Positions 11,233 through 24,144 of a stretch of 64,000 bases of DNA are shown here, one piece after another. The position numbers were made by a program, and so were the translations under genes. The notes under the pieces were generated by a model, which ran no database searches, was not told the origin of the DNA, and saw nothing but the letters and a program-made list of their open reading frames with translations. Origin of the DNA: Euwallacea fornicatus (lineage: Eukaryota > Arthropoda > Insecta > Coleoptera > Curculionidae); contig NC_089556.1 of NCBI RefSeq assembly GCF_040115645.1, forward strand, positions 1,674,001 through 1,738,000. Reading direction: 5' to 3'. Every line of letters begins with the position of its first letter. The first letter of the stretch is position 1.

Positions 11233-14200
11233 TTAGTCGTCCATACCAGGTAGCGGCGGCAAAGCAACATCGCTTTTCGGCCTCTTGGCGATACTAAAAC
11301 TAATCGGCTTCTTTTCACTCTTTGAAGGGCGAGGCGCCGGGCTGCGTTCTCTTTTTGAACTCTTCTCCTCGGGAGATTCTTTCAACATTTCTGCAGCTTT
11401 CCGAATAAGATCCTCCTCGCTGAGACTACTCAGAACGCTGGGTTTATCAGGATCAGAAACAATCTTTTCCTCAGGTGATGCGACGAAAGGGGGGGTTAAT
11501 TTTGATTTATTGGGGAGGTTTAACGGGATTGTGTTTGGGATATCGTGAGATGACGCCAGAGGCCTGGAAAACGATTTAGGAATCATTAAAGGTATTGTGA
11601 GATCGGAAGATATTCCCGCTGTGGGGGGTGGTTCTTTGGCCTAGAAGTGGAAAGTTTTGGGAGTTAATTATGGCTTTTAAGCTAATAGAGGGTATATTTT
11701 TAAATTTTATTTATCCTAAAAAAGATTTTCTTTAATTGGAAGTTACTAGAACCTGAATTTTCATTTAAAATTGATCAAATTTTTCAATATTTCCAAAACC
11801 AGGGGCATATGTGAGATTTCAAAAATCGCAGTCGGTCAAAGAAAGTTTTGTGACTTACGGGTACCGGAGATACTGCAGTAACGACAGATTCCCCGACACT
11901 GGTGGAACCAATTGTTTTGATACTATCCAATATCTGCTGTAAATTGCTGGGCAACGCGATGCTAGCCAGGGCAGAACCCACGATTTTCGACTCGGCCGTC
12001 GCAATATTTTTTGTAATGCTCGTAATTTCGCACTTTTGCATTTCGATCTGTTTATTCAGCTCTTCCATCTGTCTCTGAATGTCCATCTTTTTCGCCGACA
12101 AGTGCGTATCATCCCCAAGTCCTTTTATTAGAAAATGTTTAAATTTTTTTCGGTTGAAAAACGGTAAAATTTTACCTGGAATTGGTACATAAGATTCGGT
12201 AGTAATAGAAGCCGAATTGATCGAAATTGCGGTGGTTGCAGTCAGCACTGAAGGAGTTTCTGTGGCAGTGGTATCAGGGTCTGAATCTTCTGGACTGTAT
12301 GGTTCATCTAACGAAGTAGCAGATTTTGGTATTGTTAAGGGAAAAAATAGACCTACCAATAAAAAACATACCATCATCATTAGGAGTGAGGGGCTCCTGT
12401 TTTGGAGCAATAGGTGGCGGGACTGGTTGGGGGGGAGTCACCAAGGACATCAAAGGTGAAAGAAATGCAGGCGTGTTTCCTGAAGTTGGGGGAGACTCTG
12501 GCAACTCAGGTGCTAGTGGCGGAGGTTGGTTGAATTTCGCCAATCTGGGATCCACCTAAATCAGTACGTTTTTTTTTAATGAGAAAACATTTTAACAAAT
12601 AATACTTTTGTATTCAATTATTAAAATATTTCTACCATAAAGATTTTCGAATACAGCTTCGTTCGAAAATTGAAGCTCTAATTTCTTTTATTTACAAACT
12701 CGAGTGTTTTATCTGAATATTAAGTTAAGCATAAATATAATACTTTGATCTTCTCCAAACCAATTTTTTTACTTAATTTACCTTTGGAACACGACTGCTC
12801 ACCTTAGGCGCAGGTGGCAATGGGGGCAGGGGCGCCGGAACTACTTCCGGCGGTACTGGAGGGGGTGTGTACGACCTGAGTGGGGGATTTTGGACCACGT
12901 GCCCTTCGATTCTGTTCTTTTTGTGCGAGGTCCCGTGGGATGGTACCGGCTCTCCGTGGGGGCGTTTTCGTCTATCTCGCACTATTATCCCCAATAACAA
13001 AGCTGGGCGAGCCTCCTCGAATCCTGTAACGTAATACTTTCGGTAATAGTAGTTCTTTGTTCGAAAAAAATTTAAATATAGAAACAGAGGAGTTTTTCCG
13101 TTTTTTTAAGAAACGGATTAGAAAGGAAATAGACTAGAGTGGTGGAGTATATAGTTACTATTTTTCAACAATTCTTTTTATCGTTGTTGAGGCCATGCCC
13201 GGATACACCGGAAGTCGCATTAAGTTGAATATTGTGGCGAATAATGTAGTTTTAGGTAATAAGCCTACCCTGAAAAATCCGTTTTAAGCAAATATATAGC
13301 AAAACAATTATAGGCGTGAGCCACTTGTGTGGAACACTTGATATACAAGCATGATGGTTGTGATGAAATGACCAATTAAACTCTTTAATTTTTTTTTCTT
13401 TGGAGAAAATAGAGGTAACGCTCTTTTCTCAATATGCTATTCATGAAAATCTTCGAACCATGTAAATACAGGGTGTATACAAACAACCGTTAACACAATT
13501 TTGGGGAACCTTCGGCAATCCGAGTTCGAAAAGTTGAATGGAAAGCTAAGACAAATGTTATTTTACCTCACTAATGTTTATTGAAATCTATCAAATGGTA
13601 CGCAAAAATCAAAACAAAAATATTTCGTGCAAAGGTGCATATCAAGACTATAAAACACTTCATAGGATATAGCTTTTATTTAAATTTGAGTCAAAATTTT
13701 AATATATTAATACGGTGAGAATCCAGAAATGGTTGTAGAGATTCCAAAAAGTGTTACAGCTCAATGATGATACGTTACACATTTGACAATATTGTACCAC
13801 TACCAGTGACTAATAAAATCTAACAACTGGAAACTATCTGCAAATTAATATCCATGGAAACTAGTAATTTTTTTTTGGCAATTGTTGATTGATTGATGTT
13901 ACCAAACAAAAATACAGGAAAGACGTGAGAAAAATTAATAATTCAATTGGGTCCAACAGGGAATGCCAAAACTAAATTCAATATCTGGTAGGCAAAATGC
14001 AAACTTAAGAAAACGAATGATTTCGCAAATAACAAACATGCAAATTCCTAAGAATACAGAAAGAGAAAAAATGAAATGCAAAACAAAAATTAATAAGTTT
14101 TGTTTGCTTTTACCGTTTTGAACTAGGTCGTTAATTTTCTTGACGGACGCTTCCAACCACTGTTTGACTGTAAATAAGAAAAATCAAATTTGGAGAGATA

Positions 14201-17200
14201 TAAAATCGATAAAATGTAACCAAAACGGGAACTAAAAACTGAAGAAAAAATGGTGAACAATGGAGAAACCTGCAATATAAAAGTAGTGTCTTACCTGGAC
14301 CATTGAGTGGCAACAAAGCTTGAGGAATGGGTTTTTGAGCGGCCAAAGGCAAGATATAAAAGTCTTTAATCGCTTTATTCGTACTTTTAACCACTCCCAG
14401 GCGATTGCGGCTACTTAAGTAGCTGTAGAGGGCCAAATAGGGCATTTGCTCTTCCATATTGGTGGCGTTCAATCTAATCAGCGATATTATTTTGCTGTTG
14501 GAACTGCGCATTTTTCCAATGTAGTCCCAAACTGTGTCCGGAGATATTCGACCTACTATATCCAAGTTCGCTGAGAGCTCTTTATTTAGTCCAGAACAAT
14601 CTCCTAGAGCACGGTACATGTGAGTCCCAGGTTACGTCTATTATTTAAAATATTCTCACCCGAAACTTCATGGGCAGTAATGGCAATCTGGGCCACGTCC
14701 ACCATGTTTATAGTCCCTGTCCACATTTCTGTTGGAGATTTCCTTGATTGGGGCGATATCGGAGGTTCATCCTCAGTTTCTACATCTTTAGGTCCCGTTG
14801 ATAATTTAGAATCGTCTGAACTTTGACTGGGGAAATCTTCGGCGTCTTGAATACGAGGGGGGGTCGGTATCATTACCGTGGAGCTGGGAACTTCATGGTC
14901 ACTATCAGTGTCTGCTCCTACTTCAAAATTTTTATCGTATATACAGGGTGTCCCAGAAATAAGTTCCATCATTTTAACAACAGAACTCATCAATAGTAAC
15001 ATCTTTTGTCAAATAATTTTTTTTTAACTCACATTTACTTCCGGTATTTTTACCTATTAAATCCACTCTATGGCACCGCTTATGGATTAAAAAAAATCCA
15101 AATACACCCTGGATATTCCGTTGATGTTTTCTTATCGTAAAGTTTTTTGCTAACCGTGAGTCAAGCTGGATGCACCACAAGACTTGTATTGTTTATGATT
15201 GATAGAATTGAGAAATTTTCGTGTGAAATGCCGCGATTTACAAATAATGAATGTACCGATATGGTGTTAGCTTATGGGGAAGCCTGTGGAAATTCTAATC
15301 GGGCTCGTAGAATTCATACACATCGTTTTCCGAATCGTCTTATAACTAATAGGCGCACGTTTGTTGGTGTTATTCAAGGACTTCGAAATAGTAGAACTTG
15401 TGCAGGTGTGTATCAAGGTCGCGGCAGACAACGGCCTAATCGTTTTGCAAATGTTGAAAATGAAATTTTGGAAAGTGTTGGAAATAATCCTGAGAGTAGC
15501 ACTCGTAGGCTAGCAATAAAGCACAATTTGTCAAAAAGATCAGTTTGGAGGACTTAAGACAATAACAATTATACCCATACCATGTACACAAAGTTCAGTG
15601 TTTACAACCGCAGGATTATAAAATCATCAACAGTGTTTCTGCAACTGGGTTTTAAGAAAATTAAGACGGGTTCCAAACTACTTAGCTATGTATTAGCCAC
15701 CGATGAAGCGAGATTCGCCAGGGAAGGAGTATTTAATATGCACAACACTCATATTTAGACAAATCAAAATCCCCATGATATAAGGCCCCGCAACTTTCAA
15801 GATAGATTTTCAATAAATGTATGGGCTGGAATGATAAACGGTCGGCTCATCTGTCCTTACTTTTTACCAGATCGATTAGATGGTAGAAGTCATTTGTAAT
15901 TTTTAAATAGCGAGCTAAATCATTTATTGGAAAATGTTTCGCTGGAAATTCGTGGGAAACATTTGGTATTTTCATGATGGTGCTCCTTGCCATAACGCCC
16001 GAATTGTACGAGAATGGTTAAATGAGCACTTTCCCAATAGGTGGATTGGTCGAAATGATTCTGTTACGTGGCCCGCTCGATTCCCAGATTTAAATTCTTG
16101 CGATTTTTATTTATGTGGCCACATGAAGTAGATAATGTATTTTACTCCGATTGATACAGTTGAGGAACTACGAGGACGCGTTGAAAATGCCGCCAGAAAG
16201 ACTCGAAATGATAGGGAAACGATACTAAAGGTAGAAGATAATTTTCAACGCAGAATATAATTATGCTTTGAGAATAATTGTTGGGTTTGTTAAATTACAA
16301 ATCTATGTAGAAAACTAGAATCTGAATAGTAATAGATAAATAATAATTTCGGCATGGTTGACTCATATTGTGTACGCACCAAGCTGATTCACGTGTATAT
16401 AAAAAGGGAAATATTTCTTGTATTCACGATGCTCGTACTGCAATAGTGATTCAGCCGTTTATAAGTAAAGTCGGTTGGTGCATTCTTGTTTCGTTAATTC
16501 CAGTTTCCACTAAATATATTCATAATTTCCAACGATAATAGAAGACATTTTGAACACTTAATGTAACTTCTTTTGTAGGTAAGTCAAAAATTTAAATTAT
16601 TTTAACGGTACATAACGTAAAACTCCAACAACTCCTACTTGATGTACGCGTTTATTGACTATTTGCATGAAAGACATACACATCAGAAAACAGACGAAAA
16701 ATTTTGTGGATATCTATGCGAAGGATCCGAATAGGATAAACAATTTTAGAAGCCATAAGCAGGTAACGGAATCGTAATAAACTATATCTCTTACGCAAAA
16801 AATGTACTTGAAAAAAATGTTGCTTTTTACGAGTTTTATTGTTGATTCAAATTGTAGCACTTATTTCTGGGACACCCTGTATAGTAACTCGAAATGTAGA
16901 ATTTACACCAATTACTGAATACTTATTTGCAACTGCGTCGGCAAGTATTACTCTCGTTTTGATCAAACCACAATGAAGTTTTCTGCTCTACATCGGTGTA
17001 AATTAACTACTGCTACGCAGGAAAGTTAAAGAATCCGATCGTGAAAAGTTCTAAAGCATTCAAAATAATTGATAATTTATTTGTACCTAGGGCTATGTCC
17101 TCCTGCGAGACATGCTCCCAAAGTCGTGTTTCCACGGGAGGGGCTATTTTATTGAGTTGCTCTAATATTTCCTTAGAACGTTTATCCAGACTGTCGGTCG

Positions 17201-20200
17201 ATGAAATAGTCTCGTGTTTTTTGTGCCGAGACGATTTGTGAGCCGAATTTCTGAAAATATATTTTCACCTAAACAACTTCAAAAATCAACTGAAAAAAAT
17301 CGGTATTATTATAGTAGTTTAATTGGGTGTAGACAATTATTCCAAAGAATCAAATTGAATCATGGACGATAATTGAGCTCATAAACTAAGTATAAATCAC
17401 CGCCATTTTAGGCTACAACTTTATATATTTACAAAACTTACCTATGTTTCTCCTTCTCTTTCTCCTTATTCTTATCTCTATCCCTACTTCTCTCCGTTTC
17501 TCGGCTTCCTGACCTACTCCGTTTATCCTTCTTCTTCTCCTTGTGCCTGGACCGGTCTCTGCTTCTCGACCTTTTCCTGCCTTTCTCCACCTCCCTGCTC
17601 GAAGATCTACGGCTTTTATGCTCTTTATTCTTCTCTCTCCTCTCTTTACCAGAGTGTAGTTCTTTCATTTTATCTTTATGCTGATTTTTGGAGGAGCCTC
17701 GTTTGTCTTTGTTCTTGTCCCGATCTTTGGAGAGCAACTTAGGGTCTGCGCCCATGTCTAATGTTGAACCTTCAGTTAAACTTTTGATGATGTCGGTGTT
17801 GTCGGTTATGGTGCTCGGACGGTCTTCCAATACTTCTTCGCCTGTTGACGTTTTTATATTATGCGTGAAGTGCGGGAAAATGGGGAATTGATTTACCTTT
17901 GTGGGTTTTGAGAACGTATTGTCTGTTGCAGTTTAACAACTCAATTTCGGACTTCTTGATCATGTCCAATTGGTGTTTGGCTTCTTGTTCTCGCCATTTG
18001 GCCAATTCCTGACTAGCCATGTCATCAGGGGAAAGGCGAACCTACGATTTAAAGACATCCTATATAATTTCGTGATCATATACTCCTATTATGCGTCTGA
18101 ATGAAAACTCCCTATATAAAATTTCATTGACGTATTCACAGACATGCTTACCAGTTCATATGAACTAATGCTTCTCTCGCAAATTCTTCTCCATAAAGTC
18201 TGATTTTTCGCGTCTTTTATATTGAAAATAAGACTGCGATATTTGTTTTTATATTTCTGTCCAATATCTCCGAAACACTTGAAGAGTTCTGCCTCGATTT
18301 CTATGGATATATTCTTCACCTTACGTAAAAATTCACAAATTTTCATTTGTCGTTTTAAGTCAATAAAACCTTCATACCTCGTCCTCAGTGAGCTTGATCT
18401 CACTACCTTTAAGCCGTACTATGAGCTGCTCAAACACAGTTTTCTGAACATTATCCCTAATATCCTCAGCTTTCGCCTGAGGCGTCTGCGCATCTTCCTT
18501 CGGAGTTTTTGCCTTTGGAGTCTTCGGTTTTGCCTCTTTTGGAGTCTCTTTTTTTGGAGTTTCCTTCTTCGGCGTCTTCGGAACCGGAATAGAGGGCAAG
18601 ATCGGCGTTAGAATAGTTTGCACTTGGATTTTTTTTGGAGTCTGTTCTTTAAGATTCAACGATGGCTGTAGCGGCTGAGGCTGAATGAGCTTGATTTTCG
18701 AGTCCTTTGGGGCCGAGTCTTTATTATGTGTTATTGTAATAATTTTAAACCTCTTGGGGGTGGACGATGATTGGGGGGAATGTTTCGGCGCATGTGCCAT
18801 GATCCCCACGTTAACTCCTCGCTGTTGTACGGCAACTGAGACTCCGTCATTGTTAGAGTTTTTTACCAATTTTAGTTTTGATTGAGTGAGTTGTCCGGGC
18901 TGGAAAACATACGCTGATAAGTAATTTTTTTTCGGATAATAATTTATTTACCCTAGCTTTGGTTGTTACGACTTTTCCCGCAGATTTTACAACTTCATAT
19001 CCGGGGTGTTGTTTCAGCCACTGGTCCAAATTTGTAGCGCTAGGAGCTTTGGCTCCGGTTAACATTTTTCCTGTGGTTCTCTCAAAGACTACCACCTAAT
19101 AGTACAGTCAATAAAGAAGTTAAAACAACAATAAAACTTACTCGTTCAATCCCCTGAGCATGCGCCAATATACAATTCTCGGAACAATAAATTGAGCTCT
19201 TTCTGGAAGGTTTCTGGCACACCACGCAAGGTACAGCAGAGGCGGCACTAGTAGTTCCTCTCTCCTTTTGGCTTTTCTTTGCAGAATTGTTACTATCCGT
19301 TGATTGACGAGAGTTATGAGAAGCTTTTCTTATTCTTCTCGCAGCCGCTTTAGGTCTCTTTAAGGAGGGATCCTGAAAATAATAATAATGTTTTAAAACC
19401 TAACCACTAACGTTCTATTTAATATTTATAGACTCGTAGTTTGTTCATACTTTTTTGAAGACTCATTACAGTTTTTAAACTCCAAGAAGTCCTTTAATCA
19501 CTAATTTTTAGTTAAAATATTCAGCTTAATTAACTTACCATACAGAACAAACATATCCACTCTTTTCCCTCAGACTCCATTTGCTGACCCATGCCTTTAG
19601 TGATGTTCACGCACTTGCCGTGATACCACTCCTCGCACGTATCACAGCAAATCATGAAGCGATTGTTGTGCGGTTGGTTACAGATGCACCATAATTTATT
19701 GGGGTCGTCTTCGGATTCTTCTTCTTCATCCCCAGAACTGTCCAATTCGTTACCGGACACGTGTTCATCGTCTAAAGGTTTGTGAACCGTCCTAAAGAAA
19801 TGAATAAAAAATATAGTTCACTTTGTGAACACCAAACCTCAACCTTCGAATTTACAATCGTCATGTGTATAGAAGACACCTCAAACGTTACGTTAAGGCA
19901 TGATCAATTACCTTTCTTTATTCCTATTATCCACTTTAATGGTTGGTTGCCTTTCAAAAAAACAAACACTTAAACATATCGAATCTCCATCAAATTAATA
20001 AACGCTAAAATCACTTACTTGAAACACGGTTTAGGCTTAACTGGCTCCTCTTTACGTTTGTTTCTGCTTCTTGTAGTGGGTCTCTCAATGGGTGGAAGCA
20101 CCAAAATCCGTCCGTCAGGCCGTACTATTTGTTTACCCTGTTTAATAATCTCGCCTTGCTGAGATTCCTAACCGAAATTATAAGAGAGCATTATTAAAAA

Positions 20201-23200
20201 ATAAATAGGTAGTGTATAGTACATGTAAGTGTTTGATTAAGCCATTTACTTACCGATGTCGACGTATTGGAGCTCTCAGACACTTGCGAAGACATGTCCA
20301 TGGCTTCCTGTATGCCACTAGTGTCCAAAACTCCGTCATTAATCCCCTTATCAATGGCGTTTTGAAGCTCTGTATTCGACACGAGCTGCTTGGCCACCTG
20401 ATACAAAATGTCCTCAGAGATCATGTCATTATTTATGTTATCCAGTATCGATTGATCCAAATCCAACCCGGACTCTGCCAAACTCAAATTGTCCGAATCC
20501 GCTGTATTGTTTAGATGGATGGGAACGTCTGGTATAGCAGTGGTGTTCGTGGTGTACGTTCTGGTTTCATCGTTCATTATTATGGCCCTGAAATATTGTC
20601 GGGATTATTTAATCTGTGAGAAATATCCAGTAGGGCTGAGATATTCTTTCATAGACTTCGTACTTATACGGGACATTTTAAGTGCGTTTTTTTTTCCCAA
20701 TATAAAATAATAAAATATAAAATATTTTCTCACCTGATATCCTGCGCACTCGGAATATCCTCAGATATGCTCTCATCATTGGATTCTTGAGACGACTTTG
20801 AAGAACTATCATCTAGTTTTGAGTGTTGATGCTCAAGCTTCAAAGAAGTTTTGCTGGAATCTGAATTGAAATCAGACCGCCTTCTATCGTGGTGATGGGT
20901 GCGTACTACTGAATGTTCCAATTTACTGGACTTCTCCTCAACACTTTTAAAATGTTTTGGCTTCTCAACGCTGTCCCTTCGGTCCTTATTCCTAACCTCT
21001 GTGCTACTAAAAGTATTTTTAAGTCTAAAGAACTCTTACAAAATTAAAAATAATTTACCTGCTTCTATGATGATGGGTGTGGTGCTTCTCATCTACACTC
21101 GATCGGCTCGATTTCGAAAGTATTTCAGTAGTCTGCTTAGAGCGAGATTCAGGACAAATTTTCCCCGGTTTCGAAGATCCAGGAGTTTCAAACTTAAGCA
21201 AATTAGGAGTTTTATTCTGATCGGCAGTTTTTAGGGATTTCGTAGTTGGGGCAGTTTCAGGAGTTTGTGGGGTGCCTGGTTCTTTACCACTAACTTTCCG
21301 AATTATATCAGGAGTTGAAAATAAGGCAAAGTCGCCAGGGATTGGTTTCGGCGGCTCTTTTTTCTTTTTTGGGGGCTTTTTCTCTGGGGGTTTCACTTCT
21401 TTTTTTTCTTCGGCTTTTTCGTTCTTCTCCGCCAAGAGACCGTCAGACTTACCCGCAATTTTATCGCTTTCAGTCTTGTCCGAAATATTTACTTCAGGTT
21501 GCTCTGAATCGAGAGTCTAATTGAAAAAACGTACAAAAATTTTGATGATTGAACACATTTCAAACAATTACCTTTTCAACTGTCCCTGTCGTTTTCACAC
21601 TGAACTCCTCACTTTCTTTACCTACTTCTCCCTTTTTCTTTGTTTTTTTCAGCATTTTGGTGCCCTTAATAGCAGTTTCCTTAGGCGAAAACTCGTTTAA
21701 AATCTTTTGGCGTTTGCCTCTCTTTAAGCCTTTTTTTCCTTTCTTTCCTGTAATCTCTTCCTTGATATCAAAATCAGAATCATTTTCATCATCTTCAAAT
21801 GCTAAAGAAAAGTCCTCTTCCTCTGATTCTATATGACATTGGAGAATAAAAACTTTTACTTTAGCTAAAAATACAAATTTTAGAAGAGTTTTCTTACCCT
21901 CATCTTCATCCTCCATATCATCATCCTCTTCATCCGAATCTTCAGGCTCACTAACAGCCAATTTCGGTACAACTTTCTTCGGTCGACCTCTTTTCCTTTG
22001 TACAGCCTTGGGTGAAGTATGCAAGATCTATTGAAAGAAATATTATAATAAAAACATTTTGTGAAGCATATGTAAGGTTAATATATAATTTTTTGATCAT
22101 AAAACAACCTAAAAGGTCCATTTCAGCTTTCATAAACCATACTTCTTATTTACCTTTACTTTTCCCTTTGGTTTAGGAGTTAAAACCTTCTGCTCAATTA
22201 ACCCAGATTTTTCTTTTAAAGATGAGGTGCTACTAGTTGAAAGACTCTGTGCATTATTTTGAGCCGGAATTGTTATTGAAGATATAATTTTTATGCCTCC
22301 CCGTGGGGCATTTGAGGGAACTACAACAGCTTCAACAGCTTCAGCAGATTCTTCACTACCATGTAAAATACTCAGGGTTTTAGCTATAAATTAACTATGA
22401 GCAAAAGAAAACTGTGAGAATCAATAGTTTCAAACCTAGTTCATCATCTTCCTCTGCAGGAGATAAGGGCTCTTTCAGAGATGTTAAAGGGGTATAATCA
22501 TGATCAAGTTGTATATTACGCAGATTACGAGACACAGAAGTGATGTCACCTGTATAAAATATAGCTACAATTCGAAGCAATACTTTGTTAATGTAAGACA
22601 TTCATTTGTGAATGTAAGGCTTACCTTCTTCATTAGCAACTTCCATGTTATCAGGAATGTACATAACATTATCCACAATAACATCAATTCCCTTTTGGTT
22701 TTCATCACCTTTACCAATTTGCATTATTTGAAGATTTGTCGGTCCAGATTTTGAGCCTACAATAGAGGACTAAATATGCATTATCTGGGTCAAGTGTACA
22801 ATTAATAGATTGATTTTTCACTTAATTAAACAGCGAGGAACAGAGACTGAAAATCAAGTTTTATAACAACCATAAATTGAAATTGAGAAATTATGAAAAT
22901 CAAAAAATTTGTGACAAAAATTTAAGAATGTAGACTGAAAGAAATATGTGTTTTACAGTCCTCAAACACTTATTTATAATATTTGCTCTTAGGGGGTATT
23001 TTCATATCAGATACAGATTAATAAGTTGTTAGTATCTGCTAAATATGAATCTTAATCCAAAAAGCAGACAGACCTTCCACAAACCATATATATATATGGA
23101 GTCAAACTTAACTTAAACTTACTCAGATAGTTTTCCACAGTCTGTTTGTCAGGTGTAACAGTCCCATCTTTCCCAATCAACAATAACAAACTGTCACTAA

Positions 23201-23246
23201 TAGAGTCATCTGTTACATCTGTTACCTTAACAACACTATTAGCCAT
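11233..23246 (-). CDS. Pps: Pps/PHF3/DIDO-family PHD, TFIIS-central and SPOC domain protein, 25 exons
   Basis: Nuclear protein of the Drosophila Pps / vertebrate PHF3-DIDO1 family. PHF3 binds the phosphorylated RNA polymerase II tail through SPOC and competes with TFIIS. I join 25 exons from 23246 to 11233 (including 21516-21059, 19791-19539, 18319-18152, 17250-17087, 14920-14660, 14603-14295 and 13023-12782) into 2008 residues with consistent phases. Order: acidic N-terminus; AT-hook-like KRGRPKK near 210; Lys-rich low-complexity region; C4HC3 PHD finger at 769-817; TFIIS central domain about 1085-1200 (KYKNKYRSLIFNIKD); Arg/Lys/Ser/Glu-rich region; SPOC domain about 1474-1616 (MWTGTINM ... 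LLLGIIVRD); then proline-rich and coiled-coil C-terminal regions. It is head-to-head with FANCD2. The 2166-nt intron 14921-17086 carries a transposon. The overall model is strong; individual small exons could vary between isoforms. Confidence 0.9.
14114..14167 (-). other. candidate 54-nt cassette exon in the Pps SPOC-domain intron
   Basis: This lies in the intron between Pps exons 20 and 21. A good acceptor (ttatttacag) precedes 14167 and a GTAAAA donor follows 14114. The segment is in phase on both sides (phase 1/1) and stop-free, encoding VKQWLEASVKKINDLVQN. Its GC content is about 43%, against roughly 30% around it. Inclusion would insert 18 residues between LNGP and GFEEARP, where vertebrate SPOC domains have no insert. 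Skipping gives the canonical SPOC fold, so this would be an alternative exon if real. Confidence 0.4.
14944..14964 (+). repeat. left terminal inverted repeat of the Tc1/mariner element
   Basis: Begins CAGGGTGTCCCAG immediately after a TA dinucleotide and matches the right end perfectly over 21 bp. Its outer edge is 23 nt from the Pps exon 19 acceptor. Confidence 0.92.
15228..16260 (+). pseudogene. degenerate transposase of the Tc1/mariner element
   Basis: The first 109 codons (from ATG at 15228 to the stop at 15555) encode the DNA-binding part, beginning MPRFTNNECTDMVLAYGE, which resembles the helix-turn-helix region common in insect copies of this family. Downstream the catalytic domain is split by stop codons and frame changes. 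Recognisable pieces are a first Asp region (TDEARF near 15700) and HDGAPCHNA near 15980, followed by PDLNSCDFYL near 16110. It cannot make a full transposase as it stands. Confidence 0.85.
16859..16879 (-). repeat. right terminal inverted repeat of the Tc1/mariner element
   Basis: Ends GGGACACCCTG directly before a TA dinucleotide; it is the reverse complement of the left repeat over 21 bp. Confidence 0.92.
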
Positions 23247-24144
23247 TTCCTTTTAGTTTTCTGCTAATTAGAGAATTACCTAAAATTTAGAAAAATGGTT
23301 GTAATCCCCAGTTCAACAAACTTGAACTCGTAGAAGCTATTAAGTACCTAAGGCAGGGAAGCTCCAAGAATTTGATAATGAATAATTTATGTTCAAACCA
23401 AGGTGCAGTCTATGTCATTCCTTGTGCTTAGAGTTAAATTATTGACATAACTAGGAGGAGCCTCCCAAAATAAAAAGAAAACAATGGTAAATGCAGGTTG
23501 AATAATCCTTTATTTTACAATACAATTGTAATCTACAAAGTAAACTAAAACCTACAGCAACAACCAAATATGGATTTGCCGTAGTTGTTTAATGGGGCCG
23601 GCAGTGCGGTACGCTTCGAATGGGATATAATTTAAACAAAGGTATGCCGCAGAGCATGGTATTTGCAGGGGGTATATTGATTTTTATTCCACTCACTTTT
23701 TGCTTCTGACGCTATTCCCTGCGGGTGCTCTAGGTTCTCACCTTATTAAGAAACCTTTTGGCTGAAGGAATTTATTTATATCTTGAGAATGTTTCCAAGG
23801 AAATCGAAAAATATGAGAAGATTTCTCTACGCTGGAAGAACACAACAAGCGTCATCCATTTTGTGTAAAGAAGCCAGCATGGAGAACAGAATTGTCAAAT
23901 TAGTCAACGTCAAACCAAATCGACGTCGAATTTTTGTTATTTAGGAAGTTTCAATTGGCAAGTTTGCACTAGAACACACTAAGAACTTGTAAGAAGACGA
24001 CGTTTTAAACGACATATCTAAACATTAAGATTTGCCGCCAAGATTCCAAAAAAGGGTAATGACCAGAAAAACAACATGGACGTAAACGATTGAACAACAA
24101 ACTGAATTAAAGTTTTTATATACGATTTTATCTATCTAAAAAAA
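23247..24144. promoter_or_regulatory. shared upstream region of Pps (-) and FANCD2 (+), with an unexplained GC-richer block
   Basis: An 898-bp interval between divergent starts. The part from about 23580 to 23900 is richer in GC than typical intergenic DNA here. It includes a 29-codon frame at 23620-23709 with a hydrophobic run, and another open stretch near 23790-23940. I recognise no gene in it. The rest is AT-rich. Confidence 0.35.

Larger units (their letters stand above)
14944..16879 (+). mobile_element. Tc1/mariner-superfamily DNA transposon (DD41D-like spacing), decayed
   Basis: A 1936-bp element with perfect 21-bp terminal inverted repeats (CAGGGTGTCCCAGAAATAAG plus one base) at both ends, flanked by TA at 14942-14943 and 16880-16881, the expected mariner target duplication. 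It carries a broken transposase in the plus direction. From the Asp of HDGAPCHNA to the Asp of NSCDFYL there are 41 residues, which fits the DD41D group rather than the classic DD34D/E. The transposase runs antisense to the host gene Pps. Identical ends with a degraded interior point to past mobility, with activity supplied in trans or lost since insertion. Confidence 0.9.

Noticed and set aside
13470..13480. A tacagggtgtatac motif in a Pps intron resembling a mariner end
   Set aside because: No inverted partner or transposase was found within several kb, so no element can be supported.
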